A stretch of 64,000 nt of DNA from Alterisphingorhabdus sp038748365. GTDB lineage: Bacteria > Pseudomonadota > Alphaproteobacteria > Sphingomonadales > Sphingomonadaceae. How positions within the stretch are numbered: the stretch's first letter is position 1; each line of letters opens with the position of its first letter. Below are positions 36,412 to 45,002 of this stretch, piece by piece. The notes below the pieces were generated by a model. It worked only from the letters and a program-made list of their open reading frames with translations. It was not told the DNA's origin and made no database searches. The stretch lies in the NCBI GenBank assembly GCA_038748365.1, contig JBCDIZ010000002.1, positions 186,001 through 250,000 on the forward strand. Reading direction: 5' to 3'. The position numbers were made by a program, and so were the translations under genes.

Positions 36412-37554
36412 TTAGTATCTGGTTTCTTGTGGCTGATCGTAGATGATCGTGAAGTGCGTATCGTCGGCTATGTCGAGGCGATAGCCTTGCGGGTCTTTAC
36501 GTAACGCATTGAGAAAGGTGATGATATCCGCATCACCCTCTGGTTCGCATATTCCGCCTGGAGCGATTTCAATATGTGTCAGCTCCTCGCGATCATTATA
36601 ATGCCGGGTACGGGCCAAACAGTCCGGCGGTGTTTTGTCGCCCAGAAAAGGCAGATCCCAATATAGCCCGCTGCCATCATCCCGGACCGACAATAGGCGC
36701 AATTCCTCTTTTACCCAGTGATAACGGGTATTCGCCCATTGGCAGCAGCTCACGCGCCCGGTGACCGTGATGGTTTTGTTTTGAGGGTCCGGAAAAATCT
36801 CGAACCCGGAAAGTTGATCATCAACATTTGCCACCGCAAGGCGGTTCGTTTCCGGCTGATAGAGAAAGTAGCGATAGCCCATATTGGGGCCAGCGGAAGA
36901 GGCATTCCATAGCTGCAGATCAGGATGGCCGTCAAAATCAATGTCCATCAGGCGCAGCGCACTTTCTATGCCGCCGCTCCAGATGGTGCCTTCAACCGCA
37001 AGCTCCTGAACAATTGTGCCATTTTCCAGAAAGGCCAATTGTTCTAGCTCGGCGACTAGCCCGTCTACATTACCGGATAGTGTGAATCCTGATCGTTGTA
37101 TCAGGTTCGGCGCATGACAGCTTATGCTAAAGCGCGCCTCGCCCTGTTCAGCCGGGCCGCAGACCAGCAGCTCTTTTGACTGTAACTGCTGTCTGCGCTC
37201 GTCATAGCTGGATTCGATACAGCGTATCTGCTGCTCCCGCTCCCCTAGTTTCAGACAATATCTGTCATCGCGTTTGCGCAGCCATTGGCGTTGGTTGATG
37301 ACAATCTCACGGCGCAGATCACGATTATTGGCCAACAGGGTGCGATAGCTTTGGGCCATCGCCCTGTCAGCCTTTGCCAAACTGCTGTCGGAACAGATCA
37401 GTTTTTCCTGGGGTGTTCTTGCCTTTTGGCAGTCAAAGCTCGGGTTTGTCTGGGCACTGGCCACGCCGGAAATGAAGGATATTGCCAGTAAAGCAGCAGC
37501 AATTAGAAAGACTTGGCGCATAGCATTGAAAGTCTTTGCAAAGCGCCGGATCAT
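36412..37554 (-). CDS. Secreted DUF1311/LprI-like protein
   Basis: About 380 residues from ATG 37554, five bases from the upstream dehydrogenase stop, or from ATG 37521 (MRQVFLIAAAL). A signal peptide ends GVASAQ. Next is a DUF1311-type domain with its Cys pattern (FDCQKARTPQEKLICSDSSLAKADRAM spans its start; then DRYC and IRCIE). The rest is a beta-rich region without a recognised domain (DIDFDGHPDLQLWN, SAGPNMGYRYFLY). The LprI family includes a lysozyme inhibitor in mycobacteria, but most members are uncharacterised. Probably cotranscribed with the dehydrogenase. Confidence 0.75.
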   Translation of the reverse strand: MIRRFAKTFNAMRQVFLIAAALLAISFISGVASAQTNPSFDCQKARTPQEKLICSDSSLAKADRAMAQSYRTLLANNRDLRREIVINQRQWLRKRDDRYCLKLGEREQQIRCIESSYDERRQQLQSKELLVCGPAEQGEARFSISCHAPNLIQRSGFTLSGNVDGLVAELEQLAFLENGTIVQELAVEGTIWSGGIESALRLMDIDFDGHPDLQLWNASSAGPNMGYRYFLYQPETNRLAVANVDDQLSGFEIFPDPQNKTITVTGRVSCCQWANTRYHWVKEELRLLSVRDDGSGLYWDLPFLGDKTPPDCLARTRHYNDREELTHIEIAPGGICEPEGDADIITFLNALRKDPQGYRLDIADDTHFTIIYDQPQETRY

Positions 37555-37556
37555 TA

Positions 37557-38540
37557 TCACGCCCAGCCTTCGAGCACCTGATCGGGTGGGCGATGACCAT
37601 CGGACCATATCTGGATATTGGCAACCACGCGCATGCCGGAAGCTTCTCGCCCTTCAAAAGTGGCGCTGCCCAGATGTGGCATGAGTACGGTATTATCGAC
37701 TTCGAGAAACCGTGGGTTGATCGCAGGCTCATGGGTATAGACATCCAGCCCCGCACCGCCGATCGTGCCTTTTTCCAGTGCTTCGATCAGCGCATCCTCA
37801 TCCACTAGTTCACCGCGCGAAGTATTGATCAGATAGGCATCGGGCCGCATCGAGGCGATGCGTGTCGCATTGATCATCTCATGCGTCTCGTCATTATGCG
37901 GGCAATGCAGCGAGAGAATATCGCTGGCAGCGATCAACGTATCGAGATCGGGTTCATAACTGGCGCCCAGCATCCGCTCCAGACTTTCGGGCAGCTGCCT
38001 GCGATTATGATAGCGGATATTGAGACCAAAGGCGCGTGCACGGTGCGCCACCGCCTGACCGATGCGGCCCATGCCGATAATGCCCAGCGTCTTGCCGCCG
38101 ATACGATGGCCGAGCATGCCCGAGGGCGACCAGCCCTGCCACTCACCCGCGCGTAATAACTTGGTGCCTTCGCTGAGCCGTCTCGGCACACCGAGAATCA
38201 GTGCCATGGTCATATCGGCGGTATCATCGGTGAATACACCTGGCGTATTGGTGACCAATATATTCGCCGCACGCGCTGCTTTCAGATCAATATGGTCCAC
38301 CCCGGCGCCAAAATTGGCGATGAGTTTGGTGCGCAGACTGTCATCGGCAAAAAGCGCTGCGTTAATATCATCGGTGACGGTAGGCACCAGAACATCACAG
38401 TTGCGCATCGCCTCAGCCAGTGCCGCTGCATCCATCGGCGTGTCGCTGCTATTGGTCTCGATGTCAAACAATTCTGCCATGCGCGCCTCGACGGCGGAAG
38501 CAAGGCGGCGGGTGATGATAACCTTGGGTGTGTTCGACAT
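37557..38540 (-). CDS. D-2-hydroxyacid dehydrogenase (glyoxylate/hydroxypyruvate reductase-like)
   Basis: About 327 residues from ATG 38540 (MSNTPKVIITRR); the frame upstream is open but not family-like. It has the NAD(P) site (LGIIGMGRIGQAVAHRARAFG), the catalytic Arg in LINTSRGELVDE, a Glu in GLDVYTHEPAIN and His in LMPHLGSATFEGRE. This is the order of the D-isomer-specific 2-hydroxyacid dehydrogenases, close to glyoxylate reductase. The start codon has no strong ribosome binding site. It is divergent from the SH3 gene. Confidence 0.9.
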   Translation of the reverse strand: MSNTPKVIITRRLASAVEARMAELFDIETNSSDTPMDAAALAEAMRNCDVLVPTVTDDINAALFADDSLRTKLIANFGAGVDHIDLKAARAANILVTNTPGVFTDDTADMTMALILGVPRRLSEGTKLLRAGEWQGWSPSGMLGHRIGGKTLGIIGMGRIGQAVAHRARAFGLNIRYHNRRQLPESLERMLGASYEPDLDTLIAASDILSLHCPHNDETHEMINATRIASMRPDAYLINTSRGELVDEDALIEALEKGTIGGAGLDVYTHEPAINPRFLEVDNTVLMPHLGSATFEGREASGMRVVANIQIWSDGHRPPDQVLEGWA

Positions 38541-38673
38541 GGAAACAGGCTTCGCCCGATCCCCGGCAAAGGTCAAGCCCGATGCTTGATTTGTAGTGGC
38601 GATGGCTGATAGGCAAATACTCAAACGGGGCAGCACTGATCACCACAGTGCAATGAAAGAGATGAGGGCAATC

Positions 38674-39144
38674 ATGCGGCAAATGGCTATATTCTGGGCA
38701 GTCTGCATGATCGCTTTATTGCCTGCTCCGCTGTTGGCGCAATCGAGCGAGACACCCTATTGGGCCTCGATCGATCAGGATCTCGCCCGCACCCGCACCG
38801 GCCCTAGCACCGAGTATAAAATTATGTGGGTCTATCAGCGCAAAAACCTGCCGGTAAAGGTGATCAAGCGCTATCAGGCATGGCGGCAGATTGAAGACCC
38901 CGATGGTACTCAGGGCTGGATGCACTCACGCCTGCTTACCCGGACCCGCACCGCAATGGTGACCGGAGAAATCCGTTCCATGCGCACCGCACCCAGCGCC
39001 GAGGCAGAAATTGCCTGGCGGCTGGAGCCCGGCGTGGTCGGCAAGCTGGGTGAGTGCACGGAAAGTGGCTGGTGCGGCTTTGATGTTAATGGGCGCACAG
39101 GCTTTGTGCGGGCGGAGCATGTGTTTGGTGCGGGAGAGCCTTAA
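38674..39144 (+). CDS. Secreted protein with bacterial SH3 domains
   Basis: About 156 residues from ATG 38674 (GAGGG five bases upstream); ATG 38653 is an alternative. A signal peptide ends PLLAQ. Two SH3-like repeats follow: LARTRTGPSTEYKIMWVYQRKNLPVKVI with WRQIEDPDGTQGWMH, then IRSMRTAPSAEAEIAWRLEPG with WCGFDVNGRTGFV. Bacterial SH3 domains bind peptidoglycan or proteins. The gene end overlaps the thiolase end by 4 nt (convergent). Confidence 0.82.
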   Translation: MRQMAIFWAVCMIALLPAPLLAQSSETPYWASIDQDLARTRTGPSTEYKIMWVYQRKNLPVKVIKRYQAWRQIEDPDGTQGWMHSRLLTRTRTAMVTGEIRSMRTAPSAEAEIAWRLEPGVVGKLGECTESGWCGFDVNGRTGFVRAEHVFGAGEP

Positions 39145-40337
39145 ACCAGCTCCACCGCTACCGCAGTAGCCTCACCTCCGCCAATACATAGGCTGGCGAT
39201 GCCGCGTTTCAGGCCGCGGGTTTCCAGTGCGCCCAAAAGTGTGGTGATGATCCGCGTGCCGCTGGCGCCGATGGGGTGGCCCAGCGCTGTGCCGCCGCCA
39301 TTAACGTTGATCTTCTCATGCGGAATGCCAATGTCCTGCATCGCGAACATGGTAACACAGGCGAACGCCTCATTCACTTCCCACAAATCGACATCATCGG
39401 TGCTCCATCCAGTCTGGGTGAGCAGTTTCTGGATCGCACCGACCGGGGCAATGGTGAATTCCGATGGCTCCTGCGCATGCGCGGCATAGCCGACAATCTT
39501 GGCTACTGGCTTCTGGCCATTGGCCTCTGCCTTGCTCTGGCTTGTCAGTACGATTGCCGCTGCGCCGTCTGAGATCGAGCTGGATGTTGCCGCGGTAATC
39601 GTGCCGTCCTTGGCAAAGGCCGGACGCAATGTTGGTATCTTGTCGGGGCGGCCACGGCCGGGGCCTTCATCGGTGTCGACTGTCTGCTCGCCCTTGCGGG
39701 TGGCATAGGTGACCGGGGTCAGTTCCTTGGCGAAGGCACCGCTTTCAATCGCGGCATTGGCGCGGCGTAGCGATTCGATAGAATAATCGTCCTGCGCCTC
39801 GCGGGTCAGCTGATATTTGTCGGCCATATCCTGCGCAAATGTCCCCATGGCGCGGCCTTCTTCATAGGCATCTTCCAGCCCATCAAGGAACATATGGTCA
39901 TAGGCGGTGTCATGACCGATACGCGCGCCGGAACGGTGCTTCTTCATCAGGTACGGCGCATTGGTCATACTCTCCATGCCACCGGTGACCACGGTATCGA
40001 CGCTGCCAACCGCAATCGCTTCGGTGCCCATAATCACCGTCTGCATGCCCGAGCCGCAAACCTTGTTGACTGTCGTGGCCTGTACCGATTTCGGCAGGCC
40101 CGCCTTGATGCCAGCCTGTCGCGCCGGGGCCTGGCCCAGACCAGCCGGGAGAACGCAACCCATATAGATGCGGTCCACATCCTCGCCCTTTACATCGGCG
40201 CGCTCGACAGCCGCCTTGACCGCTGTAGCACCCAGATCGGTAGCGCTGACATCGGCCAACGCGCCCTGCATCGCACCCATCGGCGTGCGGGCATAGGAAA
40301 GGATAACAACGGGGTCTTGTTCGGAAAATGCTGCCAT
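39141..40337 (-). CDS. Acetyl-CoA acetyltransferase (thiolase)
   Basis: 398 residues. It carries the acyl-accepting Cys in VNKVCGSGMQ (about residue 92), the NEAFA motif, the catalytic His in GGGTALGHPIGASG and the second Cys in CIGGGEA. It condenses two acetyl-CoA or cleaves acetoacetyl-CoA, the end product of leucine catabolism after HMG-CoA lyase. It sits just upstream, in the opposite direction, of the liu operon, so a functional link is plausible. Confidence 0.95.
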   Translation of the reverse strand: MAAFSEQDPVVILSYARTPMGAMQGALADVSATDLGATAVKAAVERADVKGEDVDRIYMGCVLPAGLGQAPARQAGIKAGLPKSVQATTVNKVCGSGMQTVIMGTEAIAVGSVDTVVTGGMESMTNAPYLMKKHRSGARIGHDTAYDHMFLDGLEDAYEEGRAMGTFAQDMADKYQLTREAQDDYSIESLRRANAAIESGAFAKELTPVTYATRKGEQTVDTDEGPGRGRPDKIPTLRPAFAKDGTITAATSSSISDGAAAIVLTSQSKAEANGQKPVAKIVGYAAHAQEPSEFTIAPVGAIQKLLTQTGWSTDDVDLWEVNEAFACVTMFAMQDIGIPHEKINVNGGGTALGHPIGASGTRIITTLLGALETRGLKRGIASLCIGGGEATAVAVELV

Positions 40338-40577
40338 TGGGGAATGTCCTTCTTACTGGGTATATTGCCGACACAAACCGTCAGTGCTTAGAGCGAACGG
40401 TATTATGTTTAGCGATTCAGATGATCCATATAATGCGATATCACGCTTTAGAAAGATATGCCTTAGTCGTATGTTCGCACAAAACAGATTTCTCAGAAAA
40501 TGCCCTTGGCTAAGGCGAAATAATCGTTCAAGAACCTCGCAAAATTTGATCGAAACGAATCTCCAGGAGAAAGATAG

Positions 40578-41744
40578 ATGAACGCTTATCCCGATTTTGA
40601 CTTTCAGCTTGGTGATATGGCTGATCAGATTCGCGATACCACCCGCCGTTTTGCCGCAGACAAGATTGAGCCGATTGCTGCCAAAGTGGACGCCGAGGAC
40701 TGGTTTCCACGCGAAGAGCTATGGGCGCAAATGGGTGAGCTGGGACTGCATGGTATCACAGTAGCGGAAGAAGATGGCGGTCTGGGTCTGGGCTATCTGG
40801 AGCATGTTGTTGCAGTGGAAGAAGTCAGCCGCGCCAGCGCTTCCATCGGTTTAAGCTATGGCGCGCACTCCAACCTGTGCATCAACCAGATCGCCCGCTG
40901 GGGCAATGCCGAACAGAAAGCGAAATATCTCCCTGGTCTGGTCAGCGGCGAGCATGTCGGATCGCTTGCCATGTCAGAGGCCAGTGCCGGGTCCGATGTA
41001 GTCTCGATGAAGCTGAAGGCCGAGGCGGTACAGGGCGGCTATATCCTCAACGGTACCAAATTCTGGATCACCAATGCGCCTTATGCCGATACGCTGGTGG
41101 TCTATGCCAAGACCGATCCCGGCGGCGGATCGCGTGGCATCACCGCTTTCCTGATCGAGAAGGATATGCCGGGTTTCTCCATCGGCCAGAAGATCGAGAA
41201 AGTCGGCATGCGCGGTTCGCCCACGGCAGAACTTGTGTTCAATGATTGCGAAGTGCCTGAGGAAAATGTCATGGGCCCGCTCGGCGGCGGCGTCGGCGTG
41301 TTGATGAGCGGTCTCGATTATGAGCGCGTGGTGCTCGCCGGGTTGCAGCTTGGCGTGATGCAGGCGTGCCTTGATTGCGTCGTCCCCTATGTCCGCGAGC
41401 GCCAGCAATTTGGCAAGCCGATCGGCTCGTTCCAGCTGATCCAGGCCAAGGTCGCCGATATGTATGTCGCGCTGAACTCGGCGCGCGCCTATGTCTATGC
41501 CGTCGCCAAAGCCTGCGATGCCGACAACACCACGCGCTTTGATGCCGCGGGGGCAATCCTGCTCGCCAGCGAAAGCGCGTTCAAGGTTGCAGGCGAAGCA
41601 GTCCAAGCACTGGGCGGCGCGGGCTATACCACCGACTGGCCGGTGGAACGCTATATGCGCGATGCCAAGCTACTCGATATCGGCGCGGGCACCAATGAAA
41701 TCCGGCGGATGCTGATCGGGCGGGAGTTGATTGGGGCGGCTTGA
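40578..41744 (+). CDS. liuA: Isovaleryl-CoA dehydrogenase
   Basis: 388 residues, an acyl-CoA dehydrogenase. The isovaleryl type is suggested by Glu249 in MSGLDYERVVLAG, the position equivalent to the IVD catalytic Glu, and by LSYGAHSNLCINQI near the N-terminus. Flavin contacts are in AMSEASAGSDVVSM and QALGGAGYTTDWPVERYMRDAK. It oxidises isovaleryl-CoA to 3-methylcrotonyl-CoA. It is the first gene of the leucine catabolic operon, with CAGGAGAAAG upstream of ATG 40578. The 240-nt upstream gap is AT-rich and probably holds the operon promoter. Confidence 0.95.
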   Translation: MNAYPDFDFQLGDMADQIRDTTRRFAADKIEPIAAKVDAEDWFPREELWAQMGELGLHGITVAEEDGGLGLGYLEHVVAVEEVSRASASIGLSYGAHSNLCINQIARWGNAEQKAKYLPGLVSGEHVGSLAMSEASAGSDVVSMKLKAEAVQGGYILNGTKFWITNAPYADTLVVYAKTDPGGGSRGITAFLIEKDMPGFSIGQKIEKVGMRGSPTAELVFNDCEVPEENVMGPLGGGVGVLMSGLDYERVVLAGLQLGVMQACLDCVVPYVRERQQFGKPIGSFQLIQAKVADMYVALNSARAYVYAVAKACDADNTTRFDAAGAILLASESAFKVAGEAVQALGGAGYTTDWPVERYMRDAKLLDIGAGTNEIRRMLIGRELIGAA

Positions 41745-42406
41745 TGACAGGAGAAGACACGGAAGAAAAACGATCCAAACCGACCGTTCGTGCTCGCGCT
41801 GATGCAATCAGGGATTTTCGTTGTAAGAACCTCATTGCAGTTATCGAGAACCCTACGAACATAAAGAATATCGGAACGGTCATTCGCAACGTAAATGCCT
41901 TGGGTGTTGAGAAGGTGTATGTTGTCGATCCTCGCAATGCTTTGCCAGAAGACTGGCAAGATATGCGCGAGCAAAAGTCACTTTCAAAAACATCTGTTTC
42001 TGCAGTAAAGTGGAGCTTTGTAAAGCGGTTTGACAGTACGGAAGCTTGCTTTGCGCATCTTGAAAAGAACAACTTTAACTCCGTCGTCACTTCGCCGCAT
42101 GTGAAGGGAAAAACGAATGTCTATCTTCATGAAGGTGACTTTACCAAGCATACCAAGCTGGCTGTCTGGTTTGGTAATGAAAAGCGTGGGATAAGTGATC
42201 TAGCTGTTCAGCGCAGTGATATGTGTGTTGCTATTCCAATGTTCGGCATGATTGAAAGTCTTAATCTCGGAACATCCTCTGGCATTGTTCTCTATGAAGT
42301 CACTAAGCAGAGGCGCGAATATCAAAGTAAATATCGTAGAGGCCGGAAGAGAGGGAAGCGATCTGAGCCGCTTCCAACGGTTATGAACCGCGAGGCAGAA
42401 GCATGA
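41744..42406 (+). CDS. TrmH/SpoU-family RNA 2'-O-methyltransferase, AT-rich insert
   Basis: 220 residues; ATG 41744 overlaps the liuA stop by 1 nt (TGATG). SpoU motifs are in order: NIGTVIRNVNALGV (motif 1), VWFGNEKRGISDLA (motif 2), IPMFGMIESLNLGTSSGIVLYE (motif 3, residues about 166-187). It would fold as a SPOUT knot and methylate a tRNA or rRNA ribose. It has no place in leucine breakdown. One hand-counted line has 40% GC, against 68% in a line of liuA, suggesting recent acquisition. A basic Arg/Lys tail (YRRGRKRGKRS) follows the domain. Confidence 0.85.
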   Translation: MTGEDTEEKRSKPTVRARADAIRDFRCKNLIAVIENPTNIKNIGTVIRNVNALGVEKVYVVDPRNALPEDWQDMREQKSLSKTSVSAVKWSFVKRFDSTEACFAHLEKNNFNSVVTSPHVKGKTNVYLHEGDFTKHTKLAVWFGNEKRGISDLAVQRSDMCVAIPMFGMIESLNLGTSSGIVLYEVTKQRREYQSKYRRGRKRGKRSEPLPTVMNREAEA

Positions 42407-42448
42407 TGACATTGACAAAACCCTCTCTTGGAGCGGGAGAAGCGTGAT

Positions 42449-43315
42449 ATGGCCAGCTACGCATCAATCGCCTATTCCACGCAAGGTCGGATTGCCACGA
42501 TTTTGCTTAACCGGCCGGATCGGTTGAATGCAATCAGCGAAGAAATGCCGGCAGAGATTGCCGCTGCGGTGGCTCAGGCTGAGGCGGATGATGATGTGCA
42601 TGTCATTATTGTACGCGGTGCGGGGAAAGGTTTTTGCGGCGGCTATGACCTGAAAGATTTTGCCGAGCGCGAGGGCGAGATCTCCGGTAGCCAGGCCATG
42701 CCCTGGGACCCGACGCTCGATTTCAAAATGATGTGGGCCAATACCCAGAATTTCATGTCGCTCTGGCGGGCAACCAAGCCAACCATAGCCTGTGTGCATG
42801 GCGCGGCAGCGGCAGGCGGCAGCGATATTGCGCTGTGCTGTGACTTTCTGATCATGGCCGAGGATGCGCGTATCGGCTATCCGCCCAGCCGCGTCTGGGG
42901 CGTGCCGACGCCATCCATGTGGGTCTATCGGCTGGGGCCGCAAATGGCCAAGCGGATGATGATGACCGGCGAGTTGATCCCCGGAACCGAGGCCGCCGCC
43001 ATTGGTCTGGCGCTGAAAGCTGTACCCGAAGCGGAACTGGATGCCGCGGTGGATGCGCTGGCCGGACAATTATCGCCGGTGCCGAAAAACCAGCTGATGA
43101 TGACCAAGATGGTCGTCAATCAGGCCTATGACAATATGGGGCTGAACAACACCCAGATGTTTGCCACTTTCTTTGATGGCGTGGCGCGCCATTCGCCAGA
43201 AGGTATGTGGTTTCGGGATAAGGCCAGCACTGATGGATTTAAGGCGGCGGTTGAGGCTCGCGATGGCGGCGCACCAATTGCACCGGAAGCCGAAAAGCGG
43301 CTGAACAAGGAGTAG
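42449..43315 (+). CDS. Enoyl-CoA hydratase/isomerase family protein
   Basis: 288 residues from ATG 42449 (MASYASIAY), nine bases after GGGAG. The crotonase fold shows the oxyanion-hole segments VIIVRGAGKGFCGGYDLKDF (residues about 52-71) and HGAAAAGGSDIALCCDF (about 117-133). The usual hydratase Glu pair is not clearly present. Context suggests methylglutaconyl-CoA hydratase (liuC) or a related role in the liu operon, but the sequence alone does not prove this, so no symbol is given. liuB starts 9 nt downstream. Confidence 0.85.
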   Translation: MASYASIAYSTQGRIATILLNRPDRLNAISEEMPAEIAAAVAQAEADDDVHVIIVRGAGKGFCGGYDLKDFAEREGEISGSQAMPWDPTLDFKMMWANTQNFMSLWRATKPTIACVHGAAAAGGSDIALCCDFLIMAEDARIGYPPSRVWGVPTPSMWVYRLGPQMAKRMMMTGELIPGTEAAAIGLALKAVPEAELDAAVDALAGQLSPVPKNQLMMTKMVVNQAYDNMGLNNTQMFATFFDGVARHSPEGMWFRDKASTDGFKAAVEARDGGAPIAPEAEKRLNKE

Positions 43316-43323
43316 CAACAGAA

Positions 43324-44988
43324 GTGACTGCACCGATATTAGCGACACAAATTGACACACAATCAGAGGTTTACCGCGCACAATCGGCGCATAATGTCGC
43401 GCTGAAGGATGAACTCTGGGGCAAAGTGGCAGAAGCTGCAAAAGGCGGCAGCGAGAAGTCGCGCGAGCGGCATGTTTCGCGCGGCAAGCTGCTGCCACGA
43501 GAGCGGGTGGAGCGGTTGCTTGATCCCGGCTCGCCTTTTCTCGAGGTTGGTCAGCTTGTCGCCAATGGACATTATGACGATGCGGTGCCAGGCGCTGGCT
43601 TGATCTGCGGCATTGGTCGCGTCTCGGGGCGGCAGGTGATGATCGTCTGCAACGATGCGACGGTGAAGGGCGGTACTTACTATCCGCTGACGGTGAAAAA
43701 GCATCTGCGGGCGCAGGAGATTGCCGAGCAGAACGATCTGCCATGTGTCTATCTGGTTGATAGCGGCGGCGCCAATCTGCCGCATCAGGATGAGGTATTC
43801 CCCGATCGCGAGCATTTCGGCCGCATCTTCTTCAATCAGGCGAATATGTCAGCGAAGCAGATCCCGCAAATCGCCTGTGTCATGGGAAGTTGCACCGCGG
43901 GCGGCGCTTATGTCCCCGCCATGTCCGACGAAACGGTGATTGTCCGCAATCAGGGCACCATCTTCCTCGGCGGCCCGCCGCTGGTGAAAGCCGCGACCGG
44001 CGAGGAGATCAGCGCCGAGGATCTGGGTGGCGGTGATCTGCATGGCCGCAAATCGGGCGTGGTCGATCATGTCGCCGAGAATGACGAACATGCGCTGACC
44101 ATTGTGCGCGATATTGTCTCGCATCTCGGTACACCACCGTTCGTGTCGAGCGCAGTCGAGACACAGCCCTCCGGTCGCACCGGCCTCTCGACTTCGCTCG
44201 AGGCGAACGGGATTGCGTTGCGTGAACCGCGCCCGCCCAGATATGACGCCGAGGAGCTTTACGGCATCCTGCCCGAAGATGTCCGCGCGCCCTATGATGT
44301 GAAGGAGATCATCGCGCGGCTGGTCGATGGTAGCGAATTTCATGAATTCAAGGCGCTCTACGGCTCGTCCTTGGTCTGCGGTTTCGCGCATATCTGGGGC
44401 ATGCCGGTGGCGATCCTCGCCAATAACGGCATTTTGTTCAGCGAGAGCGCACAAAAGGGCGCGCATTTTATTGAGCTGGCGTGCCAGCGGCGCATCCCGC
44501 TCTTATTCCTACAGAATATCTCGGGCTTCATGGTCGGCGGCAAATATGAGGCGGAAGGCATCGCCAAGCATGGCGCCAAGCTGGTCACCGCCGTCGCCAC
44601 CGCCAGCGTACCGAAAATCACCGTGCTGATCGGCGGCAGTTTCGGCGCCGGCAATTACGGCATGTGCGGCCGCGCCTATTCGCCGCGTTTCCTGTTCTCT
44701 TGGCCCAATAGCCGCATCTCGGTGATGGGCGGCGAACAGGCGGCCAGCGTCCTCGCCACCGTCCACCGCGATGCCGATAACTGGAGCGAGGAAGAGGCCG
44801 AAGCGTTCAAGGCCCCGATCCGCCAGAAATATGAGGATGAAGGCAACCCCTATTACGCCACCGCGCGGCTCTGGGATGACGGCATTATCGATCCGGCGCA
44901 AACCCGCGATGTGTTGGGCCTGGCCTTCGCGGCAACGCTGAATGCGCCTGTAGAGGAAGCACCTCGGTTCGGGGTGTTCCGGATGTGA
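43324..44988 (+). CDS. liuB: 3-methylcrotonyl-CoA carboxylase, carboxyltransferase (beta) subunit
   Basis: 554 residues from GTG 43324, with AAGGAG upstream. It has the two halves of a biotin-dependent carboxyltransferase: N-half with PGAGLICGIGRVSGRQVMIVCND and CVMGSCTAGGAYVPAMSDE, C-half with NNGILFSESAQKGAHFIEL and IGGSFGAGNYGMCGRAYSPR. It moves CO2 from biotin on LiuD to 3-methylcrotonyl-CoA. Between the two halves, about residues 272-296 are encoded by a 74-nt palindromic repeat found elsewhere between genes. The frame stays open through it. The normal linker here is short, so the enzyme likely tolerates the extra loop. Confidence 0.95.
   Translation: MTAPILATQIDTQSEVYRAQSAHNVALKDELWGKVAEAAKGGSEKSRERHVSRGKLLPRERVERLLDPGSPFLEVGQLVANGHYDDAVPGAGLICGIGRVSGRQVMIVCNDATVKGGTYYPLTVKKHLRAQEIAEQNDLPCVYLVDSGGANLPHQDEVFPDREHFGRIFFNQANMSAKQIPQIACVMGSCTAGGAYVPAMSDETVIVRNQGTIFLGGPPLVKAATGEEISAEDLGGGDLHGRKSGVVDHVAENDEHALTIVRDIVSHLGTPPFVSSAVETQPSGRTGLSTSLEANGIALREPRPPRYDAEELYGILPEDVRAPYDVKEIIARLVDGSEFHEFKALYGSSLVCGFAHIWGMPVAILANNGILFSESAQKGAHFIELACQRRIPLLFLQNISGFMVGGKYEAEGIAKHGAKLVTAVATASVPKITVLIGGSFGAGNYGMCGRAYSPRFLFSWPNSRISVMGGEQAASVLATVHRDADNWSEEEAEAFKAPIRQKYEDEGNPYYATARLWDDGIIDPAQTRDVLGLAFAATLNAPVEEAPRFGVFRM
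44137..44210. repeat. 74-nt palindromic repeat, copy 3, in frame inside liuB
   Basis: It starts CCGTTCGTGTCGAGCGCAG, ends TCGCTCGAGGCGAACGG, and is identical to copy 1 (20278-20351) over its first 31 nt and nearly so over the last 27. The inner loop differs. Read in the liuB frame it encodes PFVSSAVETQPS then GRTGLSTSLEANG with no stop codon. It lies in the inter-domain linker of the carboxyltransferase. Confidence 0.9.
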
Positions 44989-45002
44989 GAAGGAGAATGT
45001 CA

